Assembly: GCF_048593165.1 (NCBI RefSeq)
Contig: NZ_CP184271.1
DNA length: 64,000 bases
Reading direction: 5' to 3' (one strand)
DNA from: Pectobacterium sp013449375
GTDB taxonomy: Bacteria > Pseudomonadota > Gammaproteobacteria > Enterobacterales > Enterobacteriaceae
Both the position numbers and the translations under genes were made by a program. Positions within the stretch are counted from its first letter, which is position 1. The number at the start of each line of letters is the position of its first letter. The notes beneath the pieces were generated by a model. The model did not search any database. It saw only the letters and a list, made by a program, of their open reading frames with translations, and had not been told where the DNA came from. Positions 9,264-18,939 of this stretch are shown in pieces.

Positions 9264-10568
9264 ATGCAAGTTTCAGTTGAAACCACTCAAGGTCTGGGAC
9301 GTCGCGTAACGATTACCGTTGCTGCTGACATCATTGAGAGTGCGGTGAAGAGCGAGCTGGTCAACGCGGCCAAAAAAGTACGTATTGACGGTTTTCGTAA
9401 AGGCAAAGTGCCGATGAATGTTGTTGCTCAGCGTTATGGTGCCTCTGTGCGTCAGGACGTACTGGGTGATCTGATGCAGCGCAACTTTGTTGACGCTATC
9501 ATCAAAGAAAAAATTAATCCGGTTGGCGCGCCTAACTACATCCCTGGCGAATACGCTGTAGGCGGCGACTTCACTTACTCTGTTGAGTTTGAAGTGTACC
9601 CGGAAGTTGAACTGAAGGGGCTGGACGCGATCGAAGTTGAAAAACCGGTTGTTGAAGTGACTGACGCTGACGTTGATACCATGTTGGAAACGCTGCGTAA
9701 GCAACAGGCGACTTGGAAAGAAACTGACCGTGCTGCGGCAGCGGAAGATCGTGTCACTATCGATTTCACTGGCTCTATTGACGGTGAAGTTTTCGAAGGC
9801 GGCAAAGCCTCCGATTTCGTTCTGGCAATGGGCCAGAATCGCATGATCCCAGGTTTTGAAGATGGCGTTGTTGGGCACAAAGCGGGTGAAGAATTCACTA
9901 TCGATGTGAACTTCCCTGAAGACTACCACGCTGAAAACCTGAAAGGAAAAGCGGCTCAGTTCGCTATCGTCCTGAAAAAAGTTGAAGAGCGTGAACTGCC
10001 TGAACTGACTGAAGAATTCATCAAGCGTTTCGGCGTTGCTGATGGTTCTCAGGAAGGCCTGCGTGCTGAAGTCCGTAAAAATATGGAACGTGAGCTGAAA
10101 GGCGCGGTGCGTAACCGTGTGAAAACTCAGGTTCTGGACGGACTGATCAATGCAAACGAAATCGACGTGCCAGCGGCGCTGATCGATGGCGAAATCGATG
10201 TGCTGCGTCGTCAGGCTGCACAGCGTTTTGGCGGCAACGAGAAGCAAGCTCTGGAATTACCGCGTGAGCTGTTCGAAGAGCAAGCTAAACGTCGCGTTGT
10301 CATCGGTCTGTTGCTGGGTGAAGTCATCAGCAGCAATGAGCTGAAAGCTGACGAAGCACGCGTTAACGCACTGATCGAAGAGATGGCTTCTGCTTACGAA
10401 GATCCGCAGGAAGTTATCGAGTTCTACGGCAAAAATAAAGAGCTGCTGAACAACATGCGTAACGTCGCGCTGGAAGAGCAAGCGGTAGAAACTGTACTTG
10501 CTAAAGCGAAAGTCGTTGAGAAATCAGTGAGCTTCAACGAGCTGATGAATCAAACCGCTACAGCATAA
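9264..10568 (+). CDS. tig: Trigger factor
   Basis: Trigger factor binds the ribosome at the peptide exit and helps nascent proteins fold. The 434 residues show its three parts: the N-terminal ribosome-binding domain with the GFRKGKVP signature (about residues 44-51), an FKBP-type peptidyl-prolyl isomerase domain (about 150-245), and the alpha-helical SurA-like chaperone domain. A good ribosome binding site precedes the ATG. It is followed by a strong terminator, so it is mainly a single-gene unit ahead of clpPX. Confidence 0.98.
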   Translation: MQVSVETTQGLGRRVTITVAADIIESAVKSELVNAAKKVRIDGFRKGKVPMNVVAQRYGASVRQDVLGDLMQRNFVDAIIKEKINPVGAPNYIPGEYAVGGDFTYSVEFEVYPEVELKGLDAIEVEKPVVEVTDADVDTMLETLRKQQATWKETDRAAAAEDRVTIDFTGSIDGEVFEGGKASDFVLAMGQNRMIPGFEDGVVGHKAGEEFTIDVNFPEDYHAENLKGKAAQFAIVLKKVEERELPELTEEFIKRFGVADGSQEGLRAEVRKNMERELKGAVRNRVKTQVLDGLINANEIDVPAALIDGEIDVLRRQAAQRFGGNEKQALELPRELFEEQAKRRVVIGLLLGEVISSNELKADEARVNALIEEMASAYEDPQEVIEFYGKNKELLNNMRNVALEEQAVETVLAKAKVVEKSVSFNELMNQTATA

Positions 10569-10605
10569 ACCACGTTTATCGCGTAGCAGGGAACTTTCCC
10601 TATCA

Positions 10606-10635
10606 AAAGCCCGTGCCTTATGGCGCGGGCTTTTT
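10606..10635 (+). terminator. Rho-independent terminator of tig
   Basis: Stem AAAGCCCGTGCC / GGCGCGGGCTTT with a 4-base loop is followed by a T run. Confidence 0.9.
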
Positions 10636-10783
10636 GCTTATGTGCTAGTGCACCATGATACTGATAGTTACCGTTCGATCGTGCTTTATCTCGGTGTTTA
10701 CCTCATAACGTCTGTTGTATCGACGATGAATGGTGGCCTGAAATTGCACTACTATTAAAACAGACAAAGAATTTATGAGATCA

Positions 10784-10810
10784 GGCAAGGGGTTAACCCC
10801 CAGATTTGCC
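10784..10810. repeat. Bulged inverted repeat between tig and clpP
   Basis: GGCAAGGGG pairs with CCCC and then, after a 5-base bulge, with TTGCC; the loop is TTAA. It is not followed by T residues, so it is not a classical terminator. It lies about 65 bases before the candidate heat-shock -35 of clpP. The function is unknown. Confidence 0.4.
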
Positions 10811-10874
10811 ATGCCGATAACGTGTTAATAATAAAATAATTGGTTCTTTAATAGAGAACGATTGATAGTGTAAG

Positions 10875-10902
10875 CTTGAAATACAATGCGTGTGCCCCCA
10901 CT
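10875..10902 (+). promoter_or_regulatory. Candidate sigma-32 promoter of clpP
   Basis: CTTGAAA at 10875-10881 is a perfect heat-shock -35. After 13 bases comes CCCCCACT at 10895-10902, close to the -10 consensus CCCCATNT. clpP is heat-inducible in enterobacteria. The leader to the ATG would be about 165 bases. Confidence 0.65.
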
Positions 10903-11074
10903 CACTGAAGAGGAAAAGTAGGCACAGCAGGTAAGGATTCTCGGCCGTGTATAGGTTGTTCAGCAGTGAAGGGATAGGGTTCCATAGTCATCCCCCCCTA
11001 TCTCTAGTAGAATTGAATGCAATGCTTGAACAACATAGCAAGAGTGCCGGACGCATTTTATCTAGGAGACGTGA

Positions 11075-11698
11075 ATGTCATACAGTGGCGAACAAGAAAG
11101 ACAAGCACCTCATATGGCGTTAGTGCCGATGGTGGTTGAACAGACCTCGCGTGGGGAACGTTCTTACGATATCTATTCCCGTCTGCTAAAAGAACGGATA
11201 ATCTTCCTGACAGGTCAGGTTGAAGATCACATGGCGAATCTGGTTGTGGCACAGATGCTGTTTCTGGAAGCCGAAAACCCAGAAAAAGACATTTATCTGT
11301 ACATTAACTCTCCAGGTGGCGTCATCACTGCTGGTATGTCCATTTACGACACCATGCAGTTTATCAAGCCGGATGTCAGCACGATCTGTATGGGACAGGC
11401 TTGCTCAATGGGCGCGTTCCTGTTGACGGCGGGTGCCAAAGGCAAACGTATTTGTCTGCCTAACTCGCGCGTGATGATCCACCAGCCGTTGGGCGGTTTC
11501 CAGGGGCAGGCGACGGATATTGAAATCCATGCCAAAGAAATACTGAAAGTGAAAGCCAAGATGAATGAGCTGATGGCAAAACATACGGGGCAGCCTCTTG
11601 AAACGATAGAGAGAGACACCGAGCGCGATCGTTTCCTCTCTGCCAGTGAGGCAGTAGAGTATGGTTTGGTAGATTCCGTATTCACTAACCGCGGGTAA
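11075..11698 (+). CDS. clpP: ATP-dependent Clp protease proteolytic subunit
   Basis: ClpP is the serine peptidase that forms the double heptameric chamber used by ClpX and ClpA. The 207 residues contain the catalytic Ser111 (GQACSMG) and His136 (MIHQPLGG), with the aspartate further on, at the same positions as in E. coli. The first residues form a short propeptide that is removed on maturation. clpX follows after 163 bases on the same strand, so a bicistronic transcript is expected. Confidence 0.98.
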   Translation: MSYSGEQERQAPHMALVPMVVEQTSRGERSYDIYSRLLKERIIFLTGQVEDHMANLVVAQMLFLEAENPEKDIYLYINSPGGVITAGMSIYDTMQFIKPDVSTICMGQACSMGAFLLTAGAKGKRICLPNSRVMIHQPLGGFQGQATDIEIHAKEILKVKAKMNELMAKHTGQPLETIERDTERDRFLSASEAVEYGLVDSVFTNRG

Positions 11699-11861
11699 TC
11701 ATTCGCCATAGTCGTGGTCTGGTGTAGCTGAAAATCAGTGTTCGACCGATAGTCTCTTGTGCGAGGTTATTTTACGCGTATTGGCTATAAGTATCGGCGT
11801 TCGTTGTAGCGGTATCGCTGTGGTTGGCCTGCGGGCAAAAGACGAAAAAGAGGTTTAACTC

Positions 11862-13136
11862 ATGACAGATAAGCGCAAAGACGGTTCAGGAAAGTTACTG
11901 TACTGCTCTTTTTGCGGCAAGAGCCAGCATGAAGTGCGTAAGCTGATTGCCGGGCCGTCGGTGTATATCTGCGATGAATGTGTTGATTTGTGTAACGACA
12001 TTATTCGCGAAGAAATTAAGGAAGTGGCGCCCCACCGTGAGCGCAGCGCGTTGCCGACGCCACACGAAATCCGCCGCCACCTTGACGATTACGTCATCGG
12101 TCAAGAGCAGGCCAAGAAGGTATTGGCCGTTGCGGTATATAACCACTATAAACGCTTGCGTAATGGTGACAGCAGCAATGGGATCGAACTGGGTAAAAGT
12201 AACATCCTGCTGATTGGTCCTACTGGGAGCGGTAAAACGTTGCTGGCTGAAACGCTGGCGCGCTTCCTGGATGTGCCATTTACCATGGCGGATGCTACCA
12301 CGCTGACTGAAGCGGGCTACGTCGGTGAAGATGTGGAAAACATCATTCAGAAGCTGCTGCAGAAGTGTGATTACGATGTGCAGAAAGCACAGCGCGGCAT
12401 TGTCTACATCGATGAGATCGACAAGATTTCTCGTAAATCAGACAACCCGTCGATCACGCGTGATGTTTCAGGCGAAGGTGTACAGCAGGCGCTGCTGAAG
12501 CTTATCGAAGGGACGATTGCTGCGGTTCCGCCACAGGGCGGTCGTAAGCATCCGCAGCAGGAATTTTTGCAGGTTGATACCTCTAAGATCCTCTTTATCT
12601 GCGGCGGGGCATTTGCGGGACTGGACAAAGTGATCGAGCAGCGTACCGATACCGGTCGAGGCATCGGTTTCAACGCAACGGTTAAAGGCTCGGCGGACAA
12701 AGCAACAGAAGGCGAGCTGTTAAGCAATGTTGAACCGGGTGATTTGATTAAATTCGGTTTGATTCCTGAGTTTATCGGCCGTCTGCCAGTGGTTGCTACG
12801 CTGAGAGAGCTTAGCGAAGAAGCCTTGATTCAGATTCTGCGTGAGCCGAAGAATGCGCTGACCAAACAATATCAGGCGCTATTCAACTTGGAAGGCGTAG
12901 AGCTGGAATTCCGCGATGAAGCACTGACGGCGATTGCTAAGAAAGCGATGGCGCGTAAAACCGGTGCACGTGGTCTGCGTTCTATCGTTGAAGCTGCTCT
13001 GCTGGATACTATGTATGACCTGCCATCGCTGGAAAGCGTGGATAAAGTCGTCATTGATGAATCCGTGATCGCGGGCCAATCTGAGCCATTGCTGATCTAT
13101 GGCAAGCCTGAGACACAGCAGGCATCCGGCGAATAA
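11862..13136 (+). CDS. clpX: Clp protease ATP-binding subunit ClpX
   Basis: ClpX is the AAA+ unfoldase that recognises tagged substrates and feeds them to ClpP. The 424 residues start with a four-cysteine zinc-binding domain (CSFC near residue 15, CDECVDLC near 37-44). Next come Walker A GPTGSGKT (about 120-127), the GYVG pore loop (about 153) and the Walker B motif IVYIDEIDKI. The IGF loop that docks on ClpP is expected near residue 268 (GIGF is visible there). The ribosome binding site GAGG lies 8 bases before the ATG. Confidence 0.98.
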   Translation: MTDKRKDGSGKLLYCSFCGKSQHEVRKLIAGPSVYICDECVDLCNDIIREEIKEVAPHRERSALPTPHEIRRHLDDYVIGQEQAKKVLAVAVYNHYKRLRNGDSSNGIELGKSNILLIGPTGSGKTLLAETLARFLDVPFTMADATTLTEAGYVGEDVENIIQKLLQKCDYDVQKAQRGIVYIDEIDKISRKSDNPSITRDVSGEGVQQALLKLIEGTIAAVPPQGGRKHPQQEFLQVDTSKILFICGGAFAGLDKVIEQRTDTGRGIGFNATVKGSADKATEGELLSNVEPGDLIKFGLIPEFIGRLPVVATLRELSEEALIQILREPKNALTKQYQALFNLEGVELEFRDEALTAIAKKAMARKTGARGLRSIVEAALLDTMYDLPSLESVDKVVIDESVIAGQSEPLLIYGKPETQQASGE

Positions 13137-13168
13137 GTAATCAATTAAGCGTATCAAAAAATAAAAAT

Positions 13169-13196
13169 GGGGGATTTTATCCCCCCTTTGTTTTTT
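13169..13196 (+). terminator. Rho-independent terminator of clpX
   Basis: Stem GGGGGAT / ATCCCCC with a TTT loop is followed by TTTG and a run of six T. It separates clpPX from lon. Confidence 0.85.
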
Positions 13197-13211
13197 ACAC
13201 GCATGCTGGTC

Positions 13212-13239
13212 GTTGAATGTGAGATATTTATCCCCATAT
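13212..13239 (+). promoter_or_regulatory. Candidate sigma-32 promoter of lon
   Basis: GTTGAA (13212-13217), then 14 bases, then CCCCATAT (13232-13239), an almost perfect heat-shock -10. lon is a classical sigma-32 target in E. coli. The ATG is about 88 bases downstream. Confidence 0.75.
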
Positions 13240-13327
13240 ACTCAAATACCTATTTGATGAAACCCGCGAAAACCGCGTTTCACGATATTCCCATAACCTG
13301 GCGGAAACGAAACTAAGAGAGAGCTCT

Positions 13328-15709
13328 ATGAACCCTGAGCGTTCCGAACGCATAGAAATCCCCGTATTGCCATTGCGCGATGTGGTGGTTTATCCGCACA
13401 TGGTCATTCCGTTGTTTGTTGGTCGGGAGAAATCGATTCGGTGCCTTGAAGCCGCAATGGATCATGACAAAAAGATCATGCTGGTGGCACAGAAAGAAGC
13501 TTCAACGGATGAGCCAAGTATTAACGATCTTTTCTCGGTAGGGACGGTAGCCTCAATTCTTCAAATGCTGAAACTGCCGGACGGCACGGTAAAAGTGCTG
13601 GTCGAAGGGTTACAGCGTGCCCGTATTACGACGCTTTCTGACGGCGGCGAGCATTTCGCTGCAAAAGCCGAATATCTTGATTCTCCGGCGATTGATGAAC
13701 GCGAGCAGGAAGTGCTCATGCGCACGGCGATCAATCAGTTTGAGGGTTACATCAAGCTGAATAAGAAGATCCCGCCGGAAGTGCTGACATCTCTGAACAG
13801 CATTGATGATGCCGCGCGCTTAGCTGACACCATTGCTGCACACATGCCGCTGAAATTGGCTGATAAGCAGTCGGTACTTGAAATGTTCGATATCACTGAA
13901 CGTTTGGAGTACCTGATGGCGATGATGGAATCCGAAATCGACCTGCTACAGGTAGAAAAACGGATCCGTGGCCGCGTTAAGAAGCAAATGGAAAAAAGCC
14001 AGCGTGAGTACTATCTGAATGAGCAAATGAAAGCTATTCAGAAAGAGCTGGGTGAGATGGATGATGCACCGGATGAACACGAAGCGTTAAAACGCAAGAT
14101 TGACGCGGCAAAAATGCCGAAAGACGCGCGTGAGAAAGCCGAAGCAGAATTACAAAAGCTGAAAATGATGTCACCGATGTCAGCGGAAGCGACGGTGGTG
14201 CGCAGCTATATCGACTGGATGGTGCAGGTGCCGTGGAATGCGCGCAGCAAAGTGAAGAAAGACTTGCTGAAAGCACAGGAAATGCTGGATACCGACCATT
14301 ATGGTCTGGATCGCGTGAAAGAACGTATCCTCGAATACCTCGCAGTACAGAGCCGGGTCAGTAAGATCAGAGGGCCGATTCTGTGTCTGGTGGGGCCTCC
14401 TGGCGTGGGTAAAACCTCGCTCGGTCAGTCTATCGCCAAAGCGACCGGACGCCAGTATGTGCGTATGGCGTTGGGGGGCGTGCGTGACGAAGCGGAAATC
14501 CGTGGTCACCGCCGTACCTATATCGGTTCCATGCCGGGCAAACTGATCCAGAAAATGGCAAAAGTTGGTGTGAAAAACCCGCTATTCCTGCTGGATGAGA
14601 TCGACAAGATGTCTTCTGACATGCGTGGCGATCCGGCTTCCGCCTTGCTGGAAGTGCTCGATCCTGAGCAAAACGTGGCGTTTAACGATCACTATCTGGA
14701 GGTCGACTACGATCTGTCCGATGTAATGTTTGTCGCGACGTCTAACTCCATGAACATCCCCGCGCCGTTGCTTGACCGTATGGAAGTCATTCGTCTTTCC
14801 GGTTATACCGAAGACGAAAAACTGAATATCGCCAAACAGCATTTGCTGCCGAAACAGATCGAACGTAATGCGCTGAAAAATGGCGAGCTGTCGGTAGAAG
14901 ACAGCGCGATTGTTGGTATCATCCGTTATTACACGCGTGAAGCAGGCGTACGTAGTCTGGAACGTGAAATCTCCAAGCTGTGCCGTAAAGCAGTAAAAAC
15001 GCTGTTGATGGACAAATCCACTAAGCATATCCAGGTTTCGGGCGATAACCTTAAGGATTTCCTTGGAGTACAGCGCTTTGACTATGGTCGTGCGGACGAT
15101 GAAAATCGCGTAGGGCAGGTTACCGGACTGGCCTGGACGGAAGTGGGCGGCGACCTGCTGACGATTGAAACGGCCTGCGTACCGGGCAAAGGTAAACTGA
15201 CTTATACCGGTTCACTGGGTGAGGTCATGCAGGAGTCGATTCAGGCTGCGCTTACCGTGGTTCGTGCCAGAGCGGAAAAATTAGGCATCAATGCTGATTT
15301 TTACGAGAAGCGTGATATCCACGTTCACGTTCCGGAAGGTGCGACGCCGAAAGACGGTCCGAGTGCGGGTATTGCGATGTGTACCGCGCTGGTTTCTTGT
15401 TTGACCGGTAACCCGGTGCGTGCCGATGTGGCGATGACGGGGGAGATTACCCTGCGTGGTCTGGTACTGCCGATTGGTGGTCTGAAAGAGAAACTGCTGG
15501 CTGCACACCGTGGTGGTATCAAGACGGTATTGATTCCTGATGACAACAAGCGCGATCTGGAAGATATCCCACAGAACGTGATTGCGGATCTGGACATCCA
15601 TCCGGTGAAACGTATCGAGGAAGTGTTGGCGTTAGCGTTGCAGAATTCGCCTTCTGGCATGCAAGTGGTCTCTGCTCCTAAAGCAAAGCCCAGAGCCAAG
15701 GCAAAATAG
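13328..15709 (+). CDS. lon: ATP-dependent protease Lon
   Basis: Lon degrades misfolded proteins and unstable regulators such as RcsA and SulA. The 793 residues have the N-terminal LON substrate-binding domain, a coiled-coil linker, an AAA+ module with Walker A GPPGVGKTS (about residue 356), and a C-terminal peptidase domain. The catalytic serine in PKDGPSAG is residue 679 by direct count, with the partner lysine expected about 43 residues later. The protein is about nine residues longer than E. coli Lon, with a basic tail KAKPRAKAK. Confidence 0.98.
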   Translation: MNPERSERIEIPVLPLRDVVVYPHMVIPLFVGREKSIRCLEAAMDHDKKIMLVAQKEASTDEPSINDLFSVGTVASILQMLKLPDGTVKVLVEGLQRARITTLSDGGEHFAAKAEYLDSPAIDEREQEVLMRTAINQFEGYIKLNKKIPPEVLTSLNSIDDAARLADTIAAHMPLKLADKQSVLEMFDITERLEYLMAMMESEIDLLQVEKRIRGRVKKQMEKSQREYYLNEQMKAIQKELGEMDDAPDEHEALKRKIDAAKMPKDAREKAEAELQKLKMMSPMSAEATVVRSYIDWMVQVPWNARSKVKKDLLKAQEMLDTDHYGLDRVKERILEYLAVQSRVSKIRGPILCLVGPPGVGKTSLGQSIAKATGRQYVRMALGGVRDEAEIRGHRRTYIGSMPGKLIQKMAKVGVKNPLFLLDEIDKMSSDMRGDPASALLEVLDPEQNVAFNDHYLEVDYDLSDVMFVATSNSMNIPAPLLDRMEVIRLSGYTEDEKLNIAKQHLLPKQIERNALKNGELSVEDSAIVGIIRYYTREAGVRSLEREISKLCRKAVKTLLMDKSTKHIQVSGDNLKDFLGVQRFDYGRADDENRVGQVTGLAWTEVGGDLLTIETACVPGKGKLTYTGSLGEVMQESIQAALTVVRARAEKLGINADFYEKRDIHVHVPEGATPKDGPSAGIAMCTALVSCLTGNPVRADVAMTGEITLRGLVLPIGGLKEKLLAAHRGGIKTVLIPDDNKRDLEDIPQNVIADLDIHPVKRIEEVLALALQNSPSGMQVVSAPKAKPRAKAK

Positions 15710-15742
15710 TGACCTGTCGCAAAAACCCTTGAGAAAATCAGG

Positions 15743-15778
15743 GCTGGTAAGTGAAATCGTGCTTGCCAGCTTTTTTTT
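15743..15778 (+). terminator. Rho-independent terminator of lon
   Basis: Stem GCTGGTAAG / CTTGCCAGC (one G-T pair) is followed by eight T residues. Confidence 0.85.
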
Positions 15779-15906
15779 GTACCGCTAAGTTAGAGCTCTG
15801 TTAGTTTTAGCCGTTATCGGCTAGGCATGACAGTATTGATAATAAGTTACGTGTCGTGTCTTGGGACATTGAAGCGCGATAAGAGAATTCCAGAGGGGAT
15901 GACAGA

Positions 15907-16179
15907 GTGAACAAGTCACAATTGATCGACAAAATTGCCGCAGATGCTGATATTTCCAAAGCGGCAGCAGGGCGTGTGTTAGATGCAATTATTGGTTCCG
16001 TTACCGAATCCCTGAAAGAAGGGGATGATGTTGCTTTGGTTGGTTTTGGTACTTTCTCAGTGCGTGAGCGTGCTGCTCGTACCGGCCGTAACCCGCAAAC
16101 GGGTAAAGAAATCAGCATCCCTGCGGCGAAAGTACCAGGATTCCGTGCTGGTAAAACGCTGAAAGACGCCGTTAACTGA
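15907..16179 (+). CDS. hupB: DNA-binding protein HU-beta
   Basis: HU-beta is a histone-like nucleoid protein. It works as a homodimer or with HU-alpha and bends DNA without sequence specificity. The 90 residues start MNKSQLIDKIAADADISK (GTG start read as Met) and contain the family signature GFGTFSVRERAARTGRNPQTG, which spans the flexible DNA-embracing arm. Its place between lon and ppiD is conserved. Confidence 0.97.
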   Translation: MNKSQLIDKIAADADISKAAAGRVLDAIIGSVTESLKEGDDVALVGFGTFSVRERAARTGRNPQTGKEISIPAAKVPGFRAGKTLKDAVN

Positions 16180-16262
16180 TTATTACGTCACAGGTTTGGC
16201 GGATAACCACTTTGGGTGCCAAACAATACCTGACGCAATGATATTGGTAGGGTAAGATACGA

Positions 16263-16289
16263 GGCGCATCATTTTATGATGTGCCTTTT
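16263..16289 (+). terminator. Rho-independent terminator of hupB
   Basis: Stem GGCGCATCAT / ATGATGTGCC with a TTT loop is followed by TTTTATTTAT. Confidence 0.8.
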
Positions 16290-16449
16290 ATTTATATAGG
16301 ATTTTACATACCCGACACATGGCAGAACGTGGCGGGCAATAAGCTTAAGTGCGCCCTAGCCTTGTATTGGGCTATAGCAATCGCAAGGATGCATGGCTTC
16401 GGCCAGCGCAGGGAGTTTTATCCATTCTACAGCGGAGTGTTGTCACATT

Positions 16450-18330
16450 ATGATGGACAATTTACGTACGGCCGCAAATAACGTCGTGCTCAAAATTATT
16501 CTTGCTTTGATCATCGCATCATTCGTTCTAACTGGCGTTGGTGATTATCTTATTGGTGGTTCAGGAAATTACGCTGCAAAGGTGAACGGGCAGGAAATTA
16601 CCCGCGCACAGCTTGAACAGGCGGTACAGAACGAACGCAGTCGTCAGCAGGAAGCCTTGGGTGAGAATTTCTCTCTTCTGGCGAGCAATGACGGTTACAT
16701 GCAGCAATTGCGTAGGCAGGCACTCTCCCAACTCATTGATGAAACCTTGCTGGATCAGTATGCCAATAAGCTGGGGTTAAACATCAGTGATGAGCAAATC
16801 AAACAGGCAATCTTTGACGTTCCTGCGTTTCAGACAAACAACCGTTTTGATAATGAAAAATATCTGGATCAGGTTCGTCGCCTTGGCGTAACGCCGGATA
16901 TGTATGCTCAGATGCTGCGTAAGCAACTGACGTCACAACAGCTGATCCGCGGTTTTGGCAATACCTCATTCCTGCTGCCGCAGGAGATCGACAATCTGGT
17001 GAAACTAGCTGCACAAGATCGTGTTGTCCGTTTGGCAACCATTGATATTGCAGCGAAGGCGAAGGCCCAGACGATTGCTGACGATGAAGTGCAGAGCTAT
17101 TACGATCAGAACAAAGGCAATTTCATCGCGCCGGAAGAATTCAAAGTCAGCTATATCGCGCTGGATGCGGCAAGCATTATGGACGGCGTGAAAGTAGACG
17201 ATGCGGCTATCAACGATTTCTACGAGCAGAACAAGAACGACTACTCCGAGCCTGAGCGCAAAAAATTCAGCGTCATTCAGGTGAAGAGTGAGGCCGATGC
17301 AACGTCTGTCCTGGATGCGCTGAAGCAAGGTGGTGATTTCGCTACGCTGGCGAAAGAAAAATCAACGGACATCATCTCTCGCCGCAATGGTGGCGATCTG
17401 GGATGGATGGACGAAAACAGCATGATTGATGAGCTGAAACAGGCAAAACTGACGGAGAAAGGTCAGGTTTCCGGAGCCATTAAATCCTCTGTTGGCTATC
17501 TGATTGTGCGTTTGGATGATGTCCAGCCGCAGCAGATCAAACCGCTGAGCGAAGTGCGTGCCGAAATCGCTGAGAAAGTGAAGCATGAGAAGGCGCAGGA
17601 TGGCTATTATGCGCTGCAGCAAAAAGTCAGCGAAGCGGCCAGCAATGACAACGAATCTCTGGCTTCAGCAGAAGAAGTTGCCGGTGTGAAAGCCACACAG
17701 ACCGACTGGTTTACGCGTGAGAAGGTTCCTGCCGCGCTGAACTTCCAACCGGTCACGCAGGCTATCTTTGGCGGTGCGCTACTAGGGGAAAACGGTGCTG
17801 CGGGCAATAATTCTGATGTCATTAATGTTGACGGTGACCGTGCTTTCGTTCTGCGTATCACTGAGCACAAGCCTGAAAGCACTCGTCCTCTTGATCAAGT
17901 TCGTACCGAGATCGTAGAGACATTAAAACGTCAGAAGGCTGAACAGCAGGCCCGTATCGATGCTGAAAAAATGCTGGCTGAGTTAAAGCAAGGTAAAGAC
18001 GACGCGCTGAAAGCCGCTGGATTGAGCTTTAGCGAAGCAAAAACGATGTCTTCACTCTCTCAGCGTGATGCCATGGCTGAAGCGGTTTTTGCTATGCCAC
18101 ATCCAGAGAAGGATAAGCCGTCTTATGCGATTACTCAGGATCAGGCCGGCAATGTTGTGCTGGTCGCGTTGAATAGCGTGACGCCACATCAGCTAAACGA
18201 TGAGCAGAAAACACAGTTTGCCAGCCAGGTTCAGCAAGGTTCTCTCGGCGCGCTGTTTGATTCTCTACTGTCCAGCTTGCGTAGTGAAGCGAAAATCAAG
18301 ATGGGCAATGCGGCGCAGGAACAGCAATAA
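16450..18330 (+). CDS. ppiD: Periplasmic folding chaperone PpiD
   Basis: PpiD is an inner-membrane-anchored chaperone that meets proteins as they leave the SecYEG translocon. The 626 residues have a short cytoplasmic start (MMDNLRTAANN), one membrane helix (about residues 14-34) and SurA-like N and C domains. These flank a parvulin-type domain at about residues 270-360 (recognisable by GGDLGWM). In this family the parvulin domain has little or no isomerase activity. A longer in-frame start at 16393 exists. I chose 16450 because it gives the conserved N-terminus right before the membrane helix; 16453 is an equal alternative. Confidence 0.95.
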   Translation: MMDNLRTAANNVVLKIILALIIASFVLTGVGDYLIGGSGNYAAKVNGQEITRAQLEQAVQNERSRQQEALGENFSLLASNDGYMQQLRRQALSQLIDETLLDQYANKLGLNISDEQIKQAIFDVPAFQTNNRFDNEKYLDQVRRLGVTPDMYAQMLRKQLTSQQLIRGFGNTSFLLPQEIDNLVKLAAQDRVVRLATIDIAAKAKAQTIADDEVQSYYDQNKGNFIAPEEFKVSYIALDAASIMDGVKVDDAAINDFYEQNKNDYSEPERKKFSVIQVKSEADATSVLDALKQGGDFATLAKEKSTDIISRRNGGDLGWMDENSMIDELKQAKLTEKGQVSGAIKSSVGYLIVRLDDVQPQQIKPLSEVRAEIAEKVKHEKAQDGYYALQQKVSEAASNDNESLASAEEVAGVKATQTDWFTREKVPAALNFQPVTQAIFGGALLGENGAAGNNSDVINVDGDRAFVLRITEHKPESTRPLDQVRTEIVETLKRQKAEQQARIDAEKMLAELKQGKDDALKAAGLSFSEAKTMSSLSQRDAMAEAVFAMPHPEKDKPSYAITQDQAGNVVLVALNSVTPHQLNDEQKTQFASQVQQGSLGALFDSLLSSLRSEAKIKMGNAAQEQQ

Positions 18331-18364
18331 GCCCCGCAAAAATTTGCAAATCGTTGCAACAACT

Positions 18365-18387
18365 AAAGGCCGCTTTCGCGGCCTTTT
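18365..18387 (+). terminator. Rho-independent terminator of ppiD
   Basis: Stem AAAGGCCGC / GCGGCCTTT with a TTTC loop and a short T run. Confidence 0.8.
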
Positions 18388-18468
18388 CCACATTTAAATT
18401 CTGCTGTTTGCGGTGTTGATTGCTCTGCGGCAAGGTAGCCGTGCTGTCACATACATGGAGGAAACAGC

Positions 18469-18834
18469 ATGAAAAAATCAGGAATAAAAGCACTGTGCTT
18501 AATGATTGGAATGAGTTTATCTGGGTTGCCATTACTGGCTCAAGCGGCATCTAAAGCCGCCGACGGTGCGTCGATAGCAGTAAAGTCTACGCCAGCAGAT
18601 CAGAAAGCGGAAAAAGCAACGCTCCCTGATACCGACGAGGATAAGGTGAGCATCAATGCGGCAAGCGCTGCTGAGCTGGCCGGCATCATGAACGGCGTCG
18701 GTCTGAAAAAAGCGGAAGCGATAGTTAACTACCGTGAGCAAAATGGTCCTTTTACCCAGATAGATCAATTAACTGAGGTGCCAGGAATTGGGGCAGCATT
18801 GGTTGAGCGTAATCTCTCTCGTTTAAAACTGTGA
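18469..18834 (+). CDS. ybaV: Helix-hairpin-helix protein YbaV (ComEA-like)
   Basis: The 121-residue protein has a signal peptide ending near LLAQAASKA, a low-complexity linker, and two helix-hairpin-helix repeats. The repeats are recognisable by the glycine turns in MNGVGLKKAEAIV and VPGIGAALVERN. This is the DNA-binding module of the competence protein ComEA. Exported HhH proteins of this type could bind DNA in the periplasm; in enterobacteria the role is not settled. Confidence 0.88.
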   Translation: MKKSGIKALCLMIGMSLSGLPLLAQAASKAADGASIAVKSTPADQKAEKATLPDTDEDKVSINAASAAELAGIMNGVGLKKAEAIVNYREQNGPFTQIDQLTEVPGIGAALVERNLSRLKL

Positions 18835-18939
18835 TATCAGTCGCAGCTCAGTCGAGCATTTCCTCTGGGCTGCGAACCTCTGCTAGGCTAGTTATCAGGT
18901 CATACCAGTTGTTGGTTTTGTCACAGGAGTATTACGGCT

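Noticed and set aside
9273..10247. 324-codon open frame antisense to tig
   Set aside because: It lies wholly inside a well-supported gene, shows no domain or ribosome binding site, and is a shadow of tig codon use.
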